A stretch of DNA of 29,945 bases, from assembly GCA_900498245.1 (NCBI GenBank), contig LS998015.1:2094276-2124220 (forward strand), in the 5' to 3' direction. Under the pieces are notes generated by a model. The model had not been told where the DNA came from. It searched no databases and was given only the letters and a program-made list of their open reading frames with translations. The position numbers and the translations under genes are program-made. How positions within the stretch are numbered: position 1 is the stretch's first letter; each line of letters starts with the position of its first letter. This DNA is from Candidatus Zixiibacteriota bacterium (GTDB lineage Bacteria > Zixibacteria > MSB-5A5 > GN15 > PGXB01). Shown piece after piece: positions 1 to 8,649 of the stretch.

Positions 1-677
1 TATTTCTTTCCGTTAATTTCAAAAGGGGTATCGACGGCATCGCGGGTGGTTCCGGGAACACTCGAGACTATTACCCGCTCCTGACCGATTAATTTATTTA
101 TGAAGGACGATTTACCCACATTGGGCCGCCCGATGACCGCAATGCGAATCGATTCATCGATTGGAGTCGAATCATCCGAGGGAGGCAAAAGTTCAACAAT
201 TCGATCCAGCACATCGCCCACTCCGCGGCCGGTTGTCGCCGACACCGCCAGGGGCTCGCCCAGACCGATTCGTTCAAACTGAAAGCGCTCCTGTTCTAGA
301 AACTCATTATCGGCCTTGTTGGTCAGAAGCAATATGCTCTTGCCCGACGACATCAGGGTTCGGCCGATTTTTTCATCGATATCATTCGGGCCGGTCTGGC
401 TGTCGACCACCAGTAGAATTAAATCGGCCTCGGCAATCGCCGCCTCGGACTGTTCCAGAACCGTTCTTTCCATGCTTTTCTTCGTCCCGGGAACCATCCC
501 CCCGGTATCGACCAAATAGAAATTCCGCCCTGACCAATCGCACAAGGCGTAATTGCGGTCCCGCGTACTGCCCGATTCATCATCAACGATTGCCGTTCGC
601 CTTTTGAGGAACCGGTTGAAAAGTGACGATTTCCCCACATTGGGGCGCCCAATTATGGCAACCAGGGGTGTTTTCAT
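1..677 (-). CDS. der: GTPase Der (EngA), N-terminal part, cut by window edge
   Basis: Der is an essential double-GTPase that binds the 50S ribosomal subunit and is needed for its assembly. Reading the minus strand from ATG at 677 gives 225 complete codons. The first G domain has a P-loop GRPNVGKSS near residue 10, a DTGG switch near residue 58 and an NKAD specificity motif near residue 121. A second P-loop, again GRPNVGKSS, appears near residue 184, followed by PGTTRD near residue 209. Two tandem G domains are the signature of this family. The rest of the second G domain and the KH-like domain lie beyond position 1. The start codon overlaps the stop of the DUF512 gene as ATGA, which suggests translational coupling. 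The DUF512-der pairing is, to my knowledge, common in bacteria. Confidence 0.96.
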   Translation of the reverse strand, partial: MKTPLVAIIGRPNVGKSSLFNRFLKRRTAIVDDESGSTRDRNYALCDWSGRNFYLVDTGGMVPGTKKSMERTVLEQSEAAIAEADLILLVVDSQTGPNDIDEKIGRTLMSSGKSILLLTNKADNEFLEQERFQFERIGLGEPLAVSATTGRGVGDVLDRIVELLPPSDDSTPIDESIRIAVIGRPNVGKSSFINKLIGQERVIVSSVPGTTRDAVDTPFEINGKK

Positions 678-1957
678 GACCAGGCCTCTTTCAAAGTATC
701 AATCATGCTATAATGCCCTTTTATGATATGGCATCGGGTCGAATCTCTTAATTCATCGAATGAAATATTGTCAAGGAAGAGGTTGTCGCCATTAAGGCAA
801 TTGGGCGGAAGCATGAATAAGTCATAGTGACCCCGATGCGATTTGATAGCCGCTTTCAGATCCTGCCCCGTCAAAAGGCCGCTCACCGTGACAGTCTCCC
901 CCCAGAATCTATTTTCTACAGGTAATATGTCTATTTTCTGATACAGATTTTTTTTCAGATAAGCAATGATATGACGTTTTAGAATATCATGGGCGGATGT
1001 CCCTGTCAAAATGACGGCCCGGATAGATTTATCGGGCGGCGTCAGGGATTTTTTCCTTCGATTAAAATCGATTAACAGCGACCGGATCATGCCGATTCCA
1101 TTCTCAAATTGCGACATCTCTTCATATTCTGAAATCTTAGGTATATTCGTGTCCGACAAAATATAAAACTCATCCGCGGCAAAGACAAATCGGCTCCCCA
1201 GTTCGGTCAAATATTTCTTTTGCTTTTTATGCAAAAAATGCAAAAGTTCAGAGGCCGTTTCACGATTATAGGGCACCAATTTGGGTAGCCGTTCACGATA
1301 GCGGGTCAGCCCGACCGGGACAATCCCTAAAGTCTTCACGCCGGGATAGAGTCGGGCCAGGTCATCCATGGTCTTTTCCAGGTGTTCCCCGTCGTTAATC
1401 CCGGGACAGATCACCACCTGAGCATGAACAGTAATTCCCTTCGCGGTCAAATATTTCAATTGAGGCAATATGGCCGGAAGTTTTTCATTTTTAAATATGC
1501 AACGACGGAGCGTTTCATCGGTGGCATGTACCGAGACATAAAGGGGCGACAATCGCTGATCGACTATTCTCTTCATATCAGTCGCACTGAGATTCGCTAA
1601 TGAAATAAAATTTCCATGCGTGAAGGAAAGCCGGTAATCATCATCCCGGACATACAGGGCGTGGCGCATCCCCTTCGGCTGTTGATGGACAAAGCAAAAG
1701 AGGCACTTGTTCCGACAGGTTATGATTCGATCCTCTTCGAAAGTCAGGCCGACTTCCGAGCAGGTTTCAAATTTGAGGGTGAATTTGATTTTTTCGCCCT
1801 GCAGCCCCTCAAACTCAAAGGCTACAGCTTCCTCGGCCATTTTGAAACGGATATCGATATTGTCCTGGATCGGTTCGCCATTGAGGGACAGAAGCTTGAA
1901 ACCGGGCCGGATCAAACCGAAAAGAGGGGATTGGGGATCGATTGCCGTGACCTTCAT
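674..1957 (-). CDS. DUF512 family PDZ/radical-SAM-like protein
   Basis: This 427-residue protein belongs to the DUF512 family. An N-terminal PDZ-like segment (residues 1-60, with a GxxLLSLNGEPI-like core) is followed by a radical-SAM-type cysteine cluster C-R-N-K-C-L-F-C-F (Cys81, Cys85, Cys88), which would hold a 4Fe-4S cluster. The C-terminal DUF512 region contains an LTGTSAHD-like motif and a final GDNLFLD segment. The biochemical role is unknown; radical-SAM chemistry is inferred from the cysteine motif. An in-frame extension to 2005 would run into the tRNA-Gly gene, so the start is placed at ATG 1957, matching the usual family start MKV. No Shine-Dalgarno sequence lies in the 15 bases between this ATG and the tRNA end. 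The stop overlaps the der start. Confidence 0.88.
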   Translation of the reverse strand: MKVTAIDPQSPLFGLIRPGFKLLSLNGEPIQDNIDIRFKMAEEAVAFEFEGLQGEKIKFTLKFETCSEVGLTFEEDRIITCRNKCLFCFVHQQPKGMRHALYVRDDDYRLSFTHGNFISLANLSATDMKRIVDQRLSPLYVSVHATDETLRRCIFKNEKLPAILPQLKYLTAKGITVHAQVVICPGINDGEHLEKTMDDLARLYPGVKTLGIVPVGLTRYRERLPKLVPYNRETASELLHFLHKKQKKYLTELGSRFVFAADEFYILSDTNIPKISEYEEMSQFENGIGMIRSLLIDFNRRKKSLTPPDKSIRAVILTGTSAHDILKRHIIAYLKKNLYQKIDILPVENRFWGETVTVSGLLTGQDLKAAIKSHRGHYDLFMLPPNCLNGDNLFLDNISFDELRDSTRCHIIKGHYSMIDTLKEAWS

Positions 1958-1972
1958 AAAAGTAATAATAAA

Positions 1973-2044
1973 AGCGGGCGATGGGGGTCGAACCCACGAC
2001 GTCAAGCTTGGGAAGCTTGCATTCTACCGCTGAATTACGCCCGC
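1973..2044 (-). tRNA. tRNA-Gly, anticodon CCC
   Basis: Reading the minus strand from 2044, a complete cloverleaf can be folded by eye. The acceptor arms GCGGGCG and CGCCCGC pair over all 7 bp. The D arm is ATTC/GAAT. The anticodon stem CAAGC/GCTTG encloses the loop TTCCCAA, giving anticodon CCC. The T arm GTGGG/CCCAT has loop TTCGACC. The discriminator base is T (U in RNA), normal for bacterial tRNA-Gly. CCA is not encoded. It sits between the prenyltransferase stop and the DUF512 start in the same direction, so it may be cut out of a longer transcript. Confidence 0.96.
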
Positions 2045-2104
2045 TTGTTAAAATCTCACTCGGAATCTATTTTCTTTGGCCCGTTAAGTCAAGGAGTTTA
2101 ATCC

Positions 2105-3025
2105 CTACCCTTTGAACAAGGCTCCGGCCACACAACCTATCGACATTAGAACGCCCATCAGGGAATGGACCTGAATCGTACCGGCCTGTGCCGGGATAAT
2201 TTCCTTTATTTTTTCATAATTGCGGGAAAAGGTCCGAAGAGTCTTTAGGGCCACCGGGAACGATAGAAGCGCCACAAGAGCGTAGGGCGTGAGCAATCCG
2301 GCCACTACCGGTATCACCACCCCGATATAACTGCCAATCATTAAAAAATAATATCCATAGGTGGCATTTTTCTTACCCCAGTGCACGACCAGATGATTCT
2401 TCTTCACCGCCCGATCGGCATCATGATCAGGATACTCGTTGATGTACAATATGGCAGTGATAAGGAAGCCGATAGGAAATGAAGTCCAGAAGGATGACCA
2501 GGAAAAATGCCCGGTCTGAACAAAATAAGCTCCCATGACGGGCAAAATGCCAAAATTTATCAATATCATTAATTCGCCGAGCCCATTATAGGCAAAAGCG
2601 AAACGCCCGGCCGTATAGAAGAAGCCGCCCACAAAGCCAGCCGCGGCCAGAATCAGTATCCAGTAGCCCGGTGTCTTGGCCGTCAAATAAATCCCTGACG
2701 CCAGCGCTAGCCCATAACAGACCATCGCCCCGGTTAATACCGCACGCGGCGACAGTATTTTATTCTGAATCGCCCGACTGCCTCCGGAAAACGGCGTAAA
2801 ATTGGGATTGATGTCATCATCGGTGGTTTTATGATCAAAATAATCATTCGAGAGATTGGCGGCCGCGTGGGCAAATATCCCGCCGATTAATGTCACGGCA
2901 AATAGTCCCCAGTTAAAATGGCCCGTCTCGTAATATCCCAGCGCCGCACCGAAAATAATCGGCATAGCGATTCCGGTAAAAAAAGGGGCCCGAACCGCCA
3001 TTATCCATTTTTTTACACCATTCAT
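2105..3025 (-). CDS. menA: UbiA-family prenyltransferase, MenA-like
   Basis: This 306-residue polytopic membrane protein is of the UbiA superfamily, most like 1,4-dihydroxy-2-naphthoate prenyltransferase. That enzyme attaches the isoprenoid tail during menaquinone synthesis at the inner membrane. The two Asp-rich prenyl-diphosphate/Mg binding motifs are visible: NDYFDHKTTDD at residues 60-70 and NEYPDHDAD at 196-204. Between and after them are alternating hydrophobic stretches consistent with 8-9 helices. The start is placed at ATG 3025 rather than ten codons upstream because GGAGG lies about 10 bases before it. Other menaquinone genes are not in the window, so another aromatic acceptor cannot be excluded. 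It is 66 bases downstream of tatC and probably co-transcribed. Confidence 0.85.
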   Translation of the reverse strand: MNGVKKWIMAVRAPFFTGIAMPIIFGAALGYYETGHFNWGLFAVTLIGGIFAHAAANLSNDYFDHKTTDDDINPNFTPFSGGSRAIQNKILSPRAVLTGAMVCYGLALASGIYLTAKTPGYWILILAAAGFVGGFFYTAGRFAFAYNGLGELMILINFGILPVMGAYFVQTGHFSWSSFWTSFPIGFLITAILYINEYPDHDADRAVKKNHLVVHWGKKNATYGYYFLMIGSYIGVVIPVVAGLLTPYALVALLSFPVALKTLRTFSRNYEKIKEIIPAQAGTIQVHSLMGVLMSIGCVAGALFKG

Positions 3026-3091
3026 TCTATTAAATCCTCCGTAGATCGACTGCAATTATTACGAATTCCCGGGGTATTAACTTTGCGATTT

Positions 3092-3847
3092 TCAGTCTTC
3101 CGCTTCCTTCTTGCGGGCGGTAACCCTTACTACAATAATCGTTACCTCGTAGAGTATATACATCGGGACCGCCAGAAGCAATTGGTTAAATATGTCCGGA
3201 GTCGGTGTGACGATTCCGGCGAAGGCCACTATCAGAACGATGGCATAGGCCCTCCCCCGGTTCAGAGTATGCGCCGAAATTACTCCGACCCGCCCCAAAA
3301 AATACCCGACTATCGGCAATTCAAAAGATAGACCGAAGGCCAGAAGCATAAATCCGGCAAAGGATACATAACTCGAGACGGTTATGATCGGTGTCATCTC
3401 CCCTTGCGCGAAATTGACCAGGAATTCTATGGCAAATGGAAGAACCACGAAGAAACAAAATGAGGCTCCCGCTAAAAACAGCAGGACCGAAATAAGCACC
3501 AGCGGGGAAACCATCCGCTTCTCTTTGGGATAAAGCCCCGGCGCTACGAATTTCCATATTTGATAGAAGACAATCGGAAGAGCCGCCACGATGCCGGTAT
3601 AAATCGAGATTTTAAGATAAGCCATGAAAGAACCGGTGACTTCCGTGAAATGAAGTTTGACTCCGCCTAGCGGGCGAATGGCAAACTTGAAAATGTGTTC
3701 CGAGAAATAGAAGGCGATTATGGTTGTAACGGCAACCGCCAGAATGGATTTTATCAGGCGACGGCGAAGCTCTTCCAGATGCTCCAGAAAGGGCATTTCC
3801 CCCTTTTTCCTTGGAGCCGAATCGATAAGTTGTTCTTCTTCATCCAT
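3092..3847 (-). CDS. tatC: Sec-independent protein translocase TatC
   Basis: TatC is the core receptor of the twin-arginine translocase, which exports folded proteins across the inner membrane. The hallmark N-terminal motif PFLEHLEELRRRL is followed by about six hydrophobic helices. The conserved FxxYxPF-type region appears in degenerate form around IYTGIVAALP and FYQIWKFVAPGL. The length of about 250 residues is normal. The start is uncertain: ATG 3847 is chosen over an in-frame TTG at 3868, and neither has a strong ribosome binding site. No tatA or tatB lies beside it, so its partner must be encoded elsewhere. The neighbour downstream is the MenA-like prenyltransferase. Confidence 0.93.
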   Translation of the reverse strand: MDEEEQLIDSAPRKKGEMPFLEHLEELRRRLIKSILAVAVTTIIAFYFSEHIFKFAIRPLGGVKLHFTEVTGSFMAYLKISIYTGIVAALPIVFYQIWKFVAPGLYPKEKRMVSPLVLISVLLFLAGASFCFFVVLPFAIEFLVNFAQGEMTPIITVSSYVSFAGFMLLAFGLSFELPIVGYFLGRVGVISAHTLNRGRAYAIVLIVAFAGIVTPTPDIFNQLLLAVPMYILYEVTIIVVRVTARKKEAED

Positions 3848-3937
3848 TTCAGGCCGAATTTGCGTCAAAAACTGACCGAAGTCAACCGGTTTTTAAGGTT
3901 GCCCTCTTAAGATTAATGGCATAATCTTTTTGAAGTA

Positions 3938-3979
3938 ATCAATTGAAATAAAGGCCGATGCCATCCGCAGGCATCGGCC
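3938..3979 (-). terminator. Rho-independent terminator of the beta-propeller/dockerin gene
   Basis: A perfect 10-bp inverted repeat GGCCGATGCC / GGCATCGGCC (3953-3962 and 3970-3979) encloses a 7-base loop. On the minus strand it is followed directly by TTTATTTC. It lies 25 bases past the stop of the gene ending at 4004 and before tatC. Confidence 0.8.
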
Positions 3980-4003
3980 GGAGAATCTGCGTAATTTATG
4001 ATC

Positions 4004-5554
4004 CTAGCGACAGAGCGGTTCGGGTCCGCCCCGGTACAAGAAGTTTACCAGCCGCGCTACGTCCAGAATATTGGTGGCACCGTTGCCATCGGCATCGCTG
4101 GCCGACAGGACTCTGGGAGCCGGCCCCTGTTTATACAAATAGCGGATGAAATATGAAATATCCAGAATATTTATTACTTCATTTCCATCGCCGTCGCCAC
4201 ATATGTAATAGCAATGCTTGATGGAAACGGCATCTTCTCCGGTGGCGGGAAAATCGGCCGCCCCAGAAATAAAAATATTACCTGCCGGATCGATACCCAT
4301 ATCGCCCGCAAAGAAGTTCGGAGACAGAGTCAACGGGCAGGTTCGTTTCGCAATCAGGGCTCCCGATTCATCGAATCTCAAGACCTCGTAATTATTATGA
4401 TAAGAGTAAGCCGAGTCAACTGAGTGCAATAGATAAGTATTATTACTGCTATCGGACATTATTTTGACCGGCCCATAGACTCGATTGGCGGGCGCGGCAT
4501 AATTATCGGACCAAATTTCATCGCCCTCGGCACTATATTTTGTGATAATAATGCCTGAACCAAGTTGACGATAGCTCTGATTGGGATGTGAAATTATTAC
4601 ATTACCGGAATTGTCGACCGCTAATTCCCCCGTTTCAATTGCCCCATTTAAAGCGATGCTAAACGAATGATCGCCATTCCCGGCATATTTTATCAGGTAA
4701 TTTTGACCTCCTGATCTTGAAAATGCATAAAGATTCCCATCCCCATCAATTGTTAGTTTCGATCCGCGGCCGAGCGTATCGGCCATTGCCGTCGTATCGA
4801 CCCAGGCGGTCGTCCCTTCAGCATGATACTTTATAACGACATCCCGATAATGCCAATTTTCATCCGGAATCGACCCCGAAATGTAGGCATTGCCGGCCTC
4901 ATCGACTACCAAGTCCTCAAGAACATCATCGTTTATGTAAGATTCATTTGCTCCACTGGTCCAGAGAACTTCTCCTTCAGGAGTCAATTTTACCACCAGA
5001 AAGTCCGCTCGATTCGCGCCATTGTTTCGCATGCCAGCCGCATAGATATTCCCATCGCCGTCAATGGCAAGCCTTCTGCAAACATCATTCGAATACTCAT
5101 TTCCCGCAATCGGACCCGCGGTAGGATAGACATATGACCAAAGCGAATCGCCGTCGGTGCTGTATTTAATGACGCTGAAATCCCAGGCCGTGTTTGAATT
5201 TACACTCGTACTGAGACCGCCGACATAAATATTCCCAGACCCGTCATAGACTATATCCCACAAATGCCCGAGGACATCGGAAAATTGACCCACGTCCCTT
5301 ACCCAGACTCTTTCCCCTTCCGAGGAGTACTTAATTATCAACCCGTGATTGATAGGATATCCGGTTCCCGGAACAGGAGGATGGGATACCAGCCCCGCAG
5401 TGTATATGTTGCCGTTCTCGTCCATTGCCATGGAAAAAGTGACATCAGCATAGTCTCGCTCGGATGAAAAGTTTTTAAACCAGAGAACATCTCCAGCCGT
5501 CGCCAGGCAGGCCGGGCCCAGCACCAGAAGGATCGCCATTAAGATTTTTAACAT
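4004..5554 (-). CDS. Secreted beta-propeller (SBBP-like) protein with C-terminal dockerin repeats
   Basis: This 516-residue exported protein has a signal peptide (residues 1-21, MLKILMAILLVLGPACLATAG). It is followed by many repeats of about 50 residues carrying the pattern D-GN-IY-AG together with I-KYS-EG, typical of SBBP beta-propeller domains. The last 65 residues hold two dockerin-type calcium-loop repeats, DGDGNEVINILDISYFIRYLY and a second DADGNGATNILD copy, each ending in GPxP. The function is unknown; a cell-surface or secreted propeller is inferred. The start is set at ATG 5554 because GAGGAG sits 7 bases upstream; a longer reading frame to 5620 lacks this. It is probably monocistronic, with a promoter near 5666-5694 and a terminator at 3938-3979. 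Confidence 0.85.
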   Translation of the reverse strand: MLKILMAILLVLGPACLATAGDVLWFKNFSSERDYADVTFSMAMDENGNIYTAGLVSHPPVPGTGYPINHGLIIKYSSEGERVWVRDVGQFSDVLGHLWDIVYDGSGNIYVGGLSTSVNSNTAWDFSVIKYSTDGDSLWSYVYPTAGPIAGNEYSNDVCRRLAIDGDGNIYAAGMRNNGANRADFLVVKLTPEGEVLWTSGANESYINDDVLEDLVVDEAGNAYISGSIPDENWHYRDVVIKYHAEGTTAWVDTTAMADTLGRGSKLTIDGDGNLYAFSRSGGQNYLIKYAGNGDHSFSIALNGAIETGELAVDNSGNVIISHPNQSYRQLGSGIIITKYSAEGDEIWSDNYAAPANRVYGPVKIMSDSSNNTYLLHSVDSAYSYHNNYEVLRFDESGALIAKRTCPLTLSPNFFAGDMGIDPAGNIFISGAADFPATGEDAVSIKHCYYICGDGDGNEVINILDISYFIRYLYKQGPAPRVLSASDADGNGATNILDVARLVNFLYRGGPEPLCR

Positions 5555-5665
5555 TATTGTCTCCTCGCCCGATTTTAACAATTCTTTTAGAGGAAACGAT
5601 TCCCTCCCTCGTTCCTGCAATTAATGACCTATTTAACAGAAAGACACGTCCCAGTTTCCATATTA

Positions 5666-5694
5666 AATAAATGCAATTTTACAATATTTGTCAA
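5666..5694 (-). promoter_or_regulatory. Candidate sigma70 promoter for the beta-propeller/dockerin gene
   Basis: On the minus strand, TTGACA (5694-5689) is followed after 17 bases by TTTATT (5671-5666, 4 of 6 consensus matches). The predicted leader to ATG 5554 is about 105 bases. The -35 box is perfect and the -10 box weak. Confidence 0.45.
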
Positions 5695-5763
5695 GGACAA
5701 ACTTATTATAGGAGCATAATCGCACGGTGCTCATGACGGAGCCATGTGCGGGAGGTAAGGATT

Positions 5764-6213
5764 TCAGCCAAGAAGCTTCTTCAACTCTTCCATAAATTCC
5801 GTCTTGTCTTGAAATTTGCGATAGACTGAAGCAAAACGGACATAGGCGATTTCGTCGGTTTCTTTCAACTTCTCCATCACCAGTTCGCCTATATACTTGC
5901 TGGTAACTTCGCTTTTGGACTGCTCTTGCAGACGGGCCTCGATTTCATCGACAATAGATTCAATTTTCTTATCGGTTACGGGCCTTTTGTTGCAGGCCAG
6001 TTTTATTCCGTGTATCAGTTTCTGGCGATCGAATGGCTCATGGCGATGATCCGACTTGACCACCGTCAAGGTTACATTCTCAATGTACTCATAAGTGGTG
6101 AACCGCTCGTGACACTTAAGGCACTCGCGGCGCCGCCGAACCGCCCGCCCGTCCTGAGCCGCCCGGGAATCGACAACTTTGTCTTCCTCATATCCGCAAA
6201 AAGGGCATTTCAT
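5764..6213 (-). CDS. nrdR: Transcriptional repressor NrdR
   Basis: NrdR represses ribonucleotide reductase genes in response to ATP/dATP status. The 149-residue protein has an N-terminal zinc ribbon with Cys3, Cys6, Cys31 and Cys34 and an RRRREC basic stretch. An ATP-cone domain covers roughly residues 46-136, including the segment [16 protein letters not shown]. Length and motif order match the family. Its ATG overlaps the stop of the dCMP deaminase gene by 4 bases (ATGA), so the two are translated together. This pairs a dNTP-sensing repressor with an enzyme of dUMP/dTMP supply. No NrdR-box pair was identified in the window, so its targets are elsewhere. Confidence 0.96.
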   Translation of the reverse strand: MKCPFCGYEEDKVVDSRAAQDGRAVRRRRECLKCHERFTTYEYIENVTLTVVKSDHRHEPFDRQKLIHGIKLACNKRPVTDKKIESIVDEIEARLQEQSKSEVTSKYIGELVMEKLKETDEIAYVRFASVYRKFQDKTEFMEELKKLLG

Positions 6214-6710
6214 TTTGGAAAGTCCTTTATCGGTTCGCCAAATTTAGGCAGTTCCATATGATGTACCACTACTCCCGCCTCTTCCATCATGCTTTTGGAT
6301 AACTCATCAGGATACCCCTCGGTAATGTATATCTCCTTTATTCCCGCATTTATCAGCATCTTGGCACATAGAATACAGGGGAAGGTGGTGGCGTAAAGCA
6401 CCCCTCCCTCGATCGAAACTCCGGAGGTGGCCGCCTGAATGATGGCATTTTGTTCGGCATGAATGGCCCGGCATAATTCGTGCCTTTGCCCCGACGGTAT
6501 CCCCATTTCTTCCCGAAGACAGCCGATATCAAGACAGTGCCGCAATCCGGCGGGTGAGCCATTGTACCCGGTCGCCAGCACCTTCTTATTTTTGACAATA
6601 ACCGCCCCAACTTGCCGGCGCAGACAGGTGGAACGGGTCGCCGCCAGTTGGGCGATCCGCATAAAATATTCATCCCACGAGGGACGATGAGGATTGACTC
6701 TTTCCGTCAT
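6210..6710 (-). CDS. dCMP deaminase (ComEB-like)
   Basis: The enzyme deaminates dCMP to dUMP, feeding thymidylate synthesis in the cytoplasm. The 166-residue protein carries the zinc-dependent cytidine/deoxycytidylate deaminase signatures: His84-Ala-Glu86 (AIHAEQNA) and Pro111-Cys112-x-x-Cys115. The family-typical N-terminus [12 protein letters not shown] supports the start at 6710, though no clear ribosome binding site precedes it. The start is 11 bases after the stop of the SAM hydroxide adenosyltransferase gene. Its stop overlaps nrdR. Confidence 0.93.
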   Translation of the reverse strand: MTERVNPHRPSWDEYFMRIAQLAATRSTCLRRQVGAVIVKNKKVLATGYNGSPAGLRHCLDIGCLREEMGIPSGQRHELCRAIHAEQNAIIQAATSGVSIEGGVLYATTFPCILCAKMLINAGIKEIYITEGYPDELSKSMMEEAGVVVHHMELPKFGEPIKDFPK

Positions 6711-6721
6711 AACGCGCCAAT

Positions 6722-7528
6722 TTAGCGCGCCCGCACTCGGGGCGCAATTAAAATCTTCGCTGCTGAACGATCCCTTATCGCGAAATATGCCGCCGCCGAA
6801 CCTTCGCGAACGGCGATTTCCAAATATCCAAAAGAATTGACATAGCAGACCGGTTTACCCGGCCCAACCGAACCGAAAGTCTTCTTTACCGGGCCAATTA
6901 AAATATCATTCAAAAATACCATGCCTTCATGCGGGAGCCTGTCTTGCCGGAGAGACGTAACCAGATTGCCGAAATGATCGATATAAATAACTCTTCCGGC
7001 AATAATCCCCTTGGCTCCCTTAATGGCTTTTCCTTGAAGCCTGATTATTCTCTTCCCAACAACAGATGCGCCTTTGATTGGGCCGCCCAGAGACAGATAG
7101 GCCGCCGCCGGGCCAAAAATATCTCGGGCGTGAAACGTATTTGAAATTTCGATGGCTGACTCACTTTCCCGGTTCAGGGAATATACCCTTTTTATCTGTG
7201 TCTTCGCTAAGAAAGAAAAAAGGCCGTTATCGGGTCCTACAAAAAAGTATTTGCCGGTTTCTATAATTATCCCCTTCCGCTTCATCCCGACACCCGGATC
7301 GACGACTGCCAGATGAATTGTCCCTGCGGGAAACGATTCATAAGCGGTCTCCAGCAGATATTTCCCTGCCCGGATATTGTAAGGAGGCACATCATGGGTC
7401 AAATCAATTACTTCCGCACGGGGATTAATCTTCGCAATCACCCCCTTGACAATGCCGACATAATTATCTTGAAGACCAAAATCACTCAAAAAGGAGATTA
7501 TCGGCCTTTCACAGTTCACAACTGCCAT
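6722..7528 (-). CDS. SAM hydroxide adenosyltransferase (DUF62 family)
   Basis: This 268-residue protein belongs to the family that includes fluorinase and chlorinase. Ordinary members hydrolyse S-adenosylmethionine to adenosine and methionine using hydroxide. Visible motifs are the N-terminal [13 protein letters not shown] (Asp16, Asp21), [26 protein letters not shown] and [12 protein letters not shown] (His133, Arg135, Asp136). These include candidates for the Asp/Arg/His residues reported for hydroxide-using members. A halogenase is unlikely because those are rare, but the halide-pocket residues were not aligned. The gene start overlaps the upstream PPC-domain gene by 13 bases, indicating tight co-translation. 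Confidence 0.9.
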   Translation of the reverse strand: MAVVNCERPIISFLSDFGLQDNYVGIVKGVIAKINPRAEVIDLTHDVPPYNIRAGKYLLETAYESFPAGTIHLAVVDPGVGMKRKGIIIETGKYFFVGPDNGLFSFLAKTQIKRVYSLNRESESAIEISNTFHARDIFGPAAAYLSLGGPIKGASVVGKRIIRLQGKAIKGAKGIIAGRVIYIDHFGNLVTSLRQDRLPHEGMVFLNDILIGPVKKTFGSVGPGKPVCYVNSFGYLEIAVREGSAAAYFAIRDRSAAKILIAPRVRAR

Positions 7529-7941
7529 AAATGATGGCCGTCCTGGAGTTCCTTTTCCCGGTACAACTTCTCCGTGAAAACTTTCAGGAATATTTCCACC
7601 GTAATAAGAACAATTCCCTCAAACAGGTGCCCGGCGCGAGTATCATGCTCTGAATCGGATACCGTTATATGGCAATGTATGACAGGAAGATCGGAATCCT
7701 GACTATAGGTGATATTTCCCGTCATCACGGCGATATCGAGCTTGTCTTTATATACTTTCGTGATATAACTTCTGGTGGCGTAGTTGTAAGTTCCGATGCT
7801 GGCCGAGTCCAGCGCTCCCAGGCCGTGAAACATCCCTCCGGGAATATCATTGTCCAGTACGAATTTGGCCAGCGTAGCGATAATTTCCTCACCGTCTTCG
7901 AGGCGAATCAGATACCCGTCATTATCACGCCGATACCGCAT
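7516..7941 (-). CDS. PPC/DUF296-domain protein
   Basis: A 141-residue single-domain protein of the PPC (plants and prokaryotes conserved, DUF296) family. It shows the conserved core GMFHGLGALDSASIG and the histidine cluster HCHITVSD...GH (His89, His91, His105), which binds metal in characterised members. Bacterial PPC proteins form trimers; plant homologues carry AT-hooks, which are absent here. The cellular role is unknown. GAGGAAA lies upstream of ATG 7941. The cutA stop overlaps this start by one base (TAATG), and its own stop lies inside the next gene. Confidence 0.85.
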   Translation of the reverse strand: MRYRRDNDGYLIRLEDGEEIIATLAKFVLDNDIPGGMFHGLGALDSASIGTYNYATRSYITKVYKDKLDIAVMTGNITYSQDSDLPVIHCHITVSDSEHDTRAGHLFEGIVLITVEIFLKVFTEKLYREKELQDGHHLWQL

Positions 7942-8255
7942 TACTTGGTTTCCTCATCGATCCAGTCGAGATAATCCGGATTCCCCTCGGCGATATTGAG
8001 CGATATCACTTCCGGGACATCATAAGAATGTTTTTCTTTGACGAATTTTATCAGGCTTTCGACCTTTTTGGTGGCCGTTTTAATGATAAGGAGCGCTTCT
8101 TCATCCTTGACAATTTTGCCTTTCCAGCGGTAAATCGAATGCACGCCTCCCGTAATGTTAACACAGGCCGCCAGTCGGGTGTCGATAATTTCATGCGACA
8201 GTTCTTCGGCCTTGTCTTTAGGCACCGTGACAAATACGACTCTGAATGCGGACAT
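7941..8255 (-). CDS. cutA: CutA1 divalent-cation tolerance protein
   Basis: A 104-residue CutA1 family protein, a very stable small trimer once linked to copper tolerance but with no settled function. Conserved features seen are VFVTVPKDKAEELS at the start, RLAACVNI with Cys31, IYRWKGKI, and the signature HSYDVPEVISLNI near the C-terminus. AAGGAAG precedes the ATG at a suitable distance. It lies 14 bases after the MTH1187-type gene and overlaps the PPC gene by one base, so it belongs to a string of four small conserved genes. Confidence 0.95.
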   Translation of the reverse strand: MSAFRVVFVTVPKDKAEELSHEIIDTRLAACVNITGGVHSIYRWKGKIVKDEEALLIIKTATKKVESLIKFVKEKHSYDVPEVISLNIAEGNPDYLDWIDEETK

Positions 8256-8269
8256 AATTCTTCCTTATT

Positions 8270-8575
8270 TTACGATTCTATTTTTCTTTTCAATTTATTT
8301 TCAATGGCTTGCACCTTTCCGGTCAGCCGTTTCTTGGCCCCTTTACGATCATCCATTGTCAACACCATATAAATGCGCTTGTTGCTCCGGCGCAGTTTTA
8401 AACGGCACTTATTGATCAGGTTCATTATCTCTTCCCATTCCCCCTCCACCACGGTCGCCATGGCCGTCAACTTATACGGGAGACCGGAGCGATCAATAAT
8501 ATCTATCACCTTGGCCACCTCCGCCGAGGCCGATTCCTTATTCCCCACAGGAAACATCGAAAACTGTATCAGCAT
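8270..8575 (-). CDS. MTH1187-type thiamine-binding domain protein (UPF0045)
   Basis: A 101-residue protein resembling the MTH1187/YkoF-type family. Its ferredoxin-like fold binds thiamine or a related ligand in some members. Recognisable segments are the start MLIQFSMFPVG, a central VIDIIDRSGLPYKLTAMATVVEG and the following EWEEIMNLI. An earlier in-frame start at 8635 is rejected because GGAGG lies 5 bases before ATG 8575 and because the family begins with this strand. It is the first gene after the glyA terminator and may start a new transcript that runs through cutA to nrdR. The ligand is inferred from family knowledge only. Confidence 0.78.
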   Translation of the reverse strand: MLIQFSMFPVGNKESASAEVAKVIDIIDRSGLPYKLTAMATVVEGEWEEIMNLINKCRLKLRRSNKRIYMVLTMDDRKGAKKRLTGKVQAIENKLKRKIES

Positions 8576-8649
8576 AAATACCTCCGGCCGGATTCTAAAG
8601 ATTAAACACTCCGGCATCAAATATAAAATTATCAAACCCCCCGTTCAAT

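Noticed and set aside
161-607. Plus-strand open frame of 148 codons
   Set aside because: It is antisense to der, whose GTPase motifs are unmistakable on the other strand.
1616-2101. Plus-strand open frame of 161 codons
   Set aside because: It runs through the tRNA-Gly gene and opposite the DUF512 gene with no start signal.
5721-5750. Imperfect hairpin (CGCAC ... GTGCG) after nrdR as a terminator
   Set aside because: The stem is interrupted by mismatches and has no U-tract on the minus strand.
6722-7528. Fluorinase or chlorinase
   Set aside because: It keeps the motifs of the common hydroxide-using family, and no halogen-metabolism neighbours are present.
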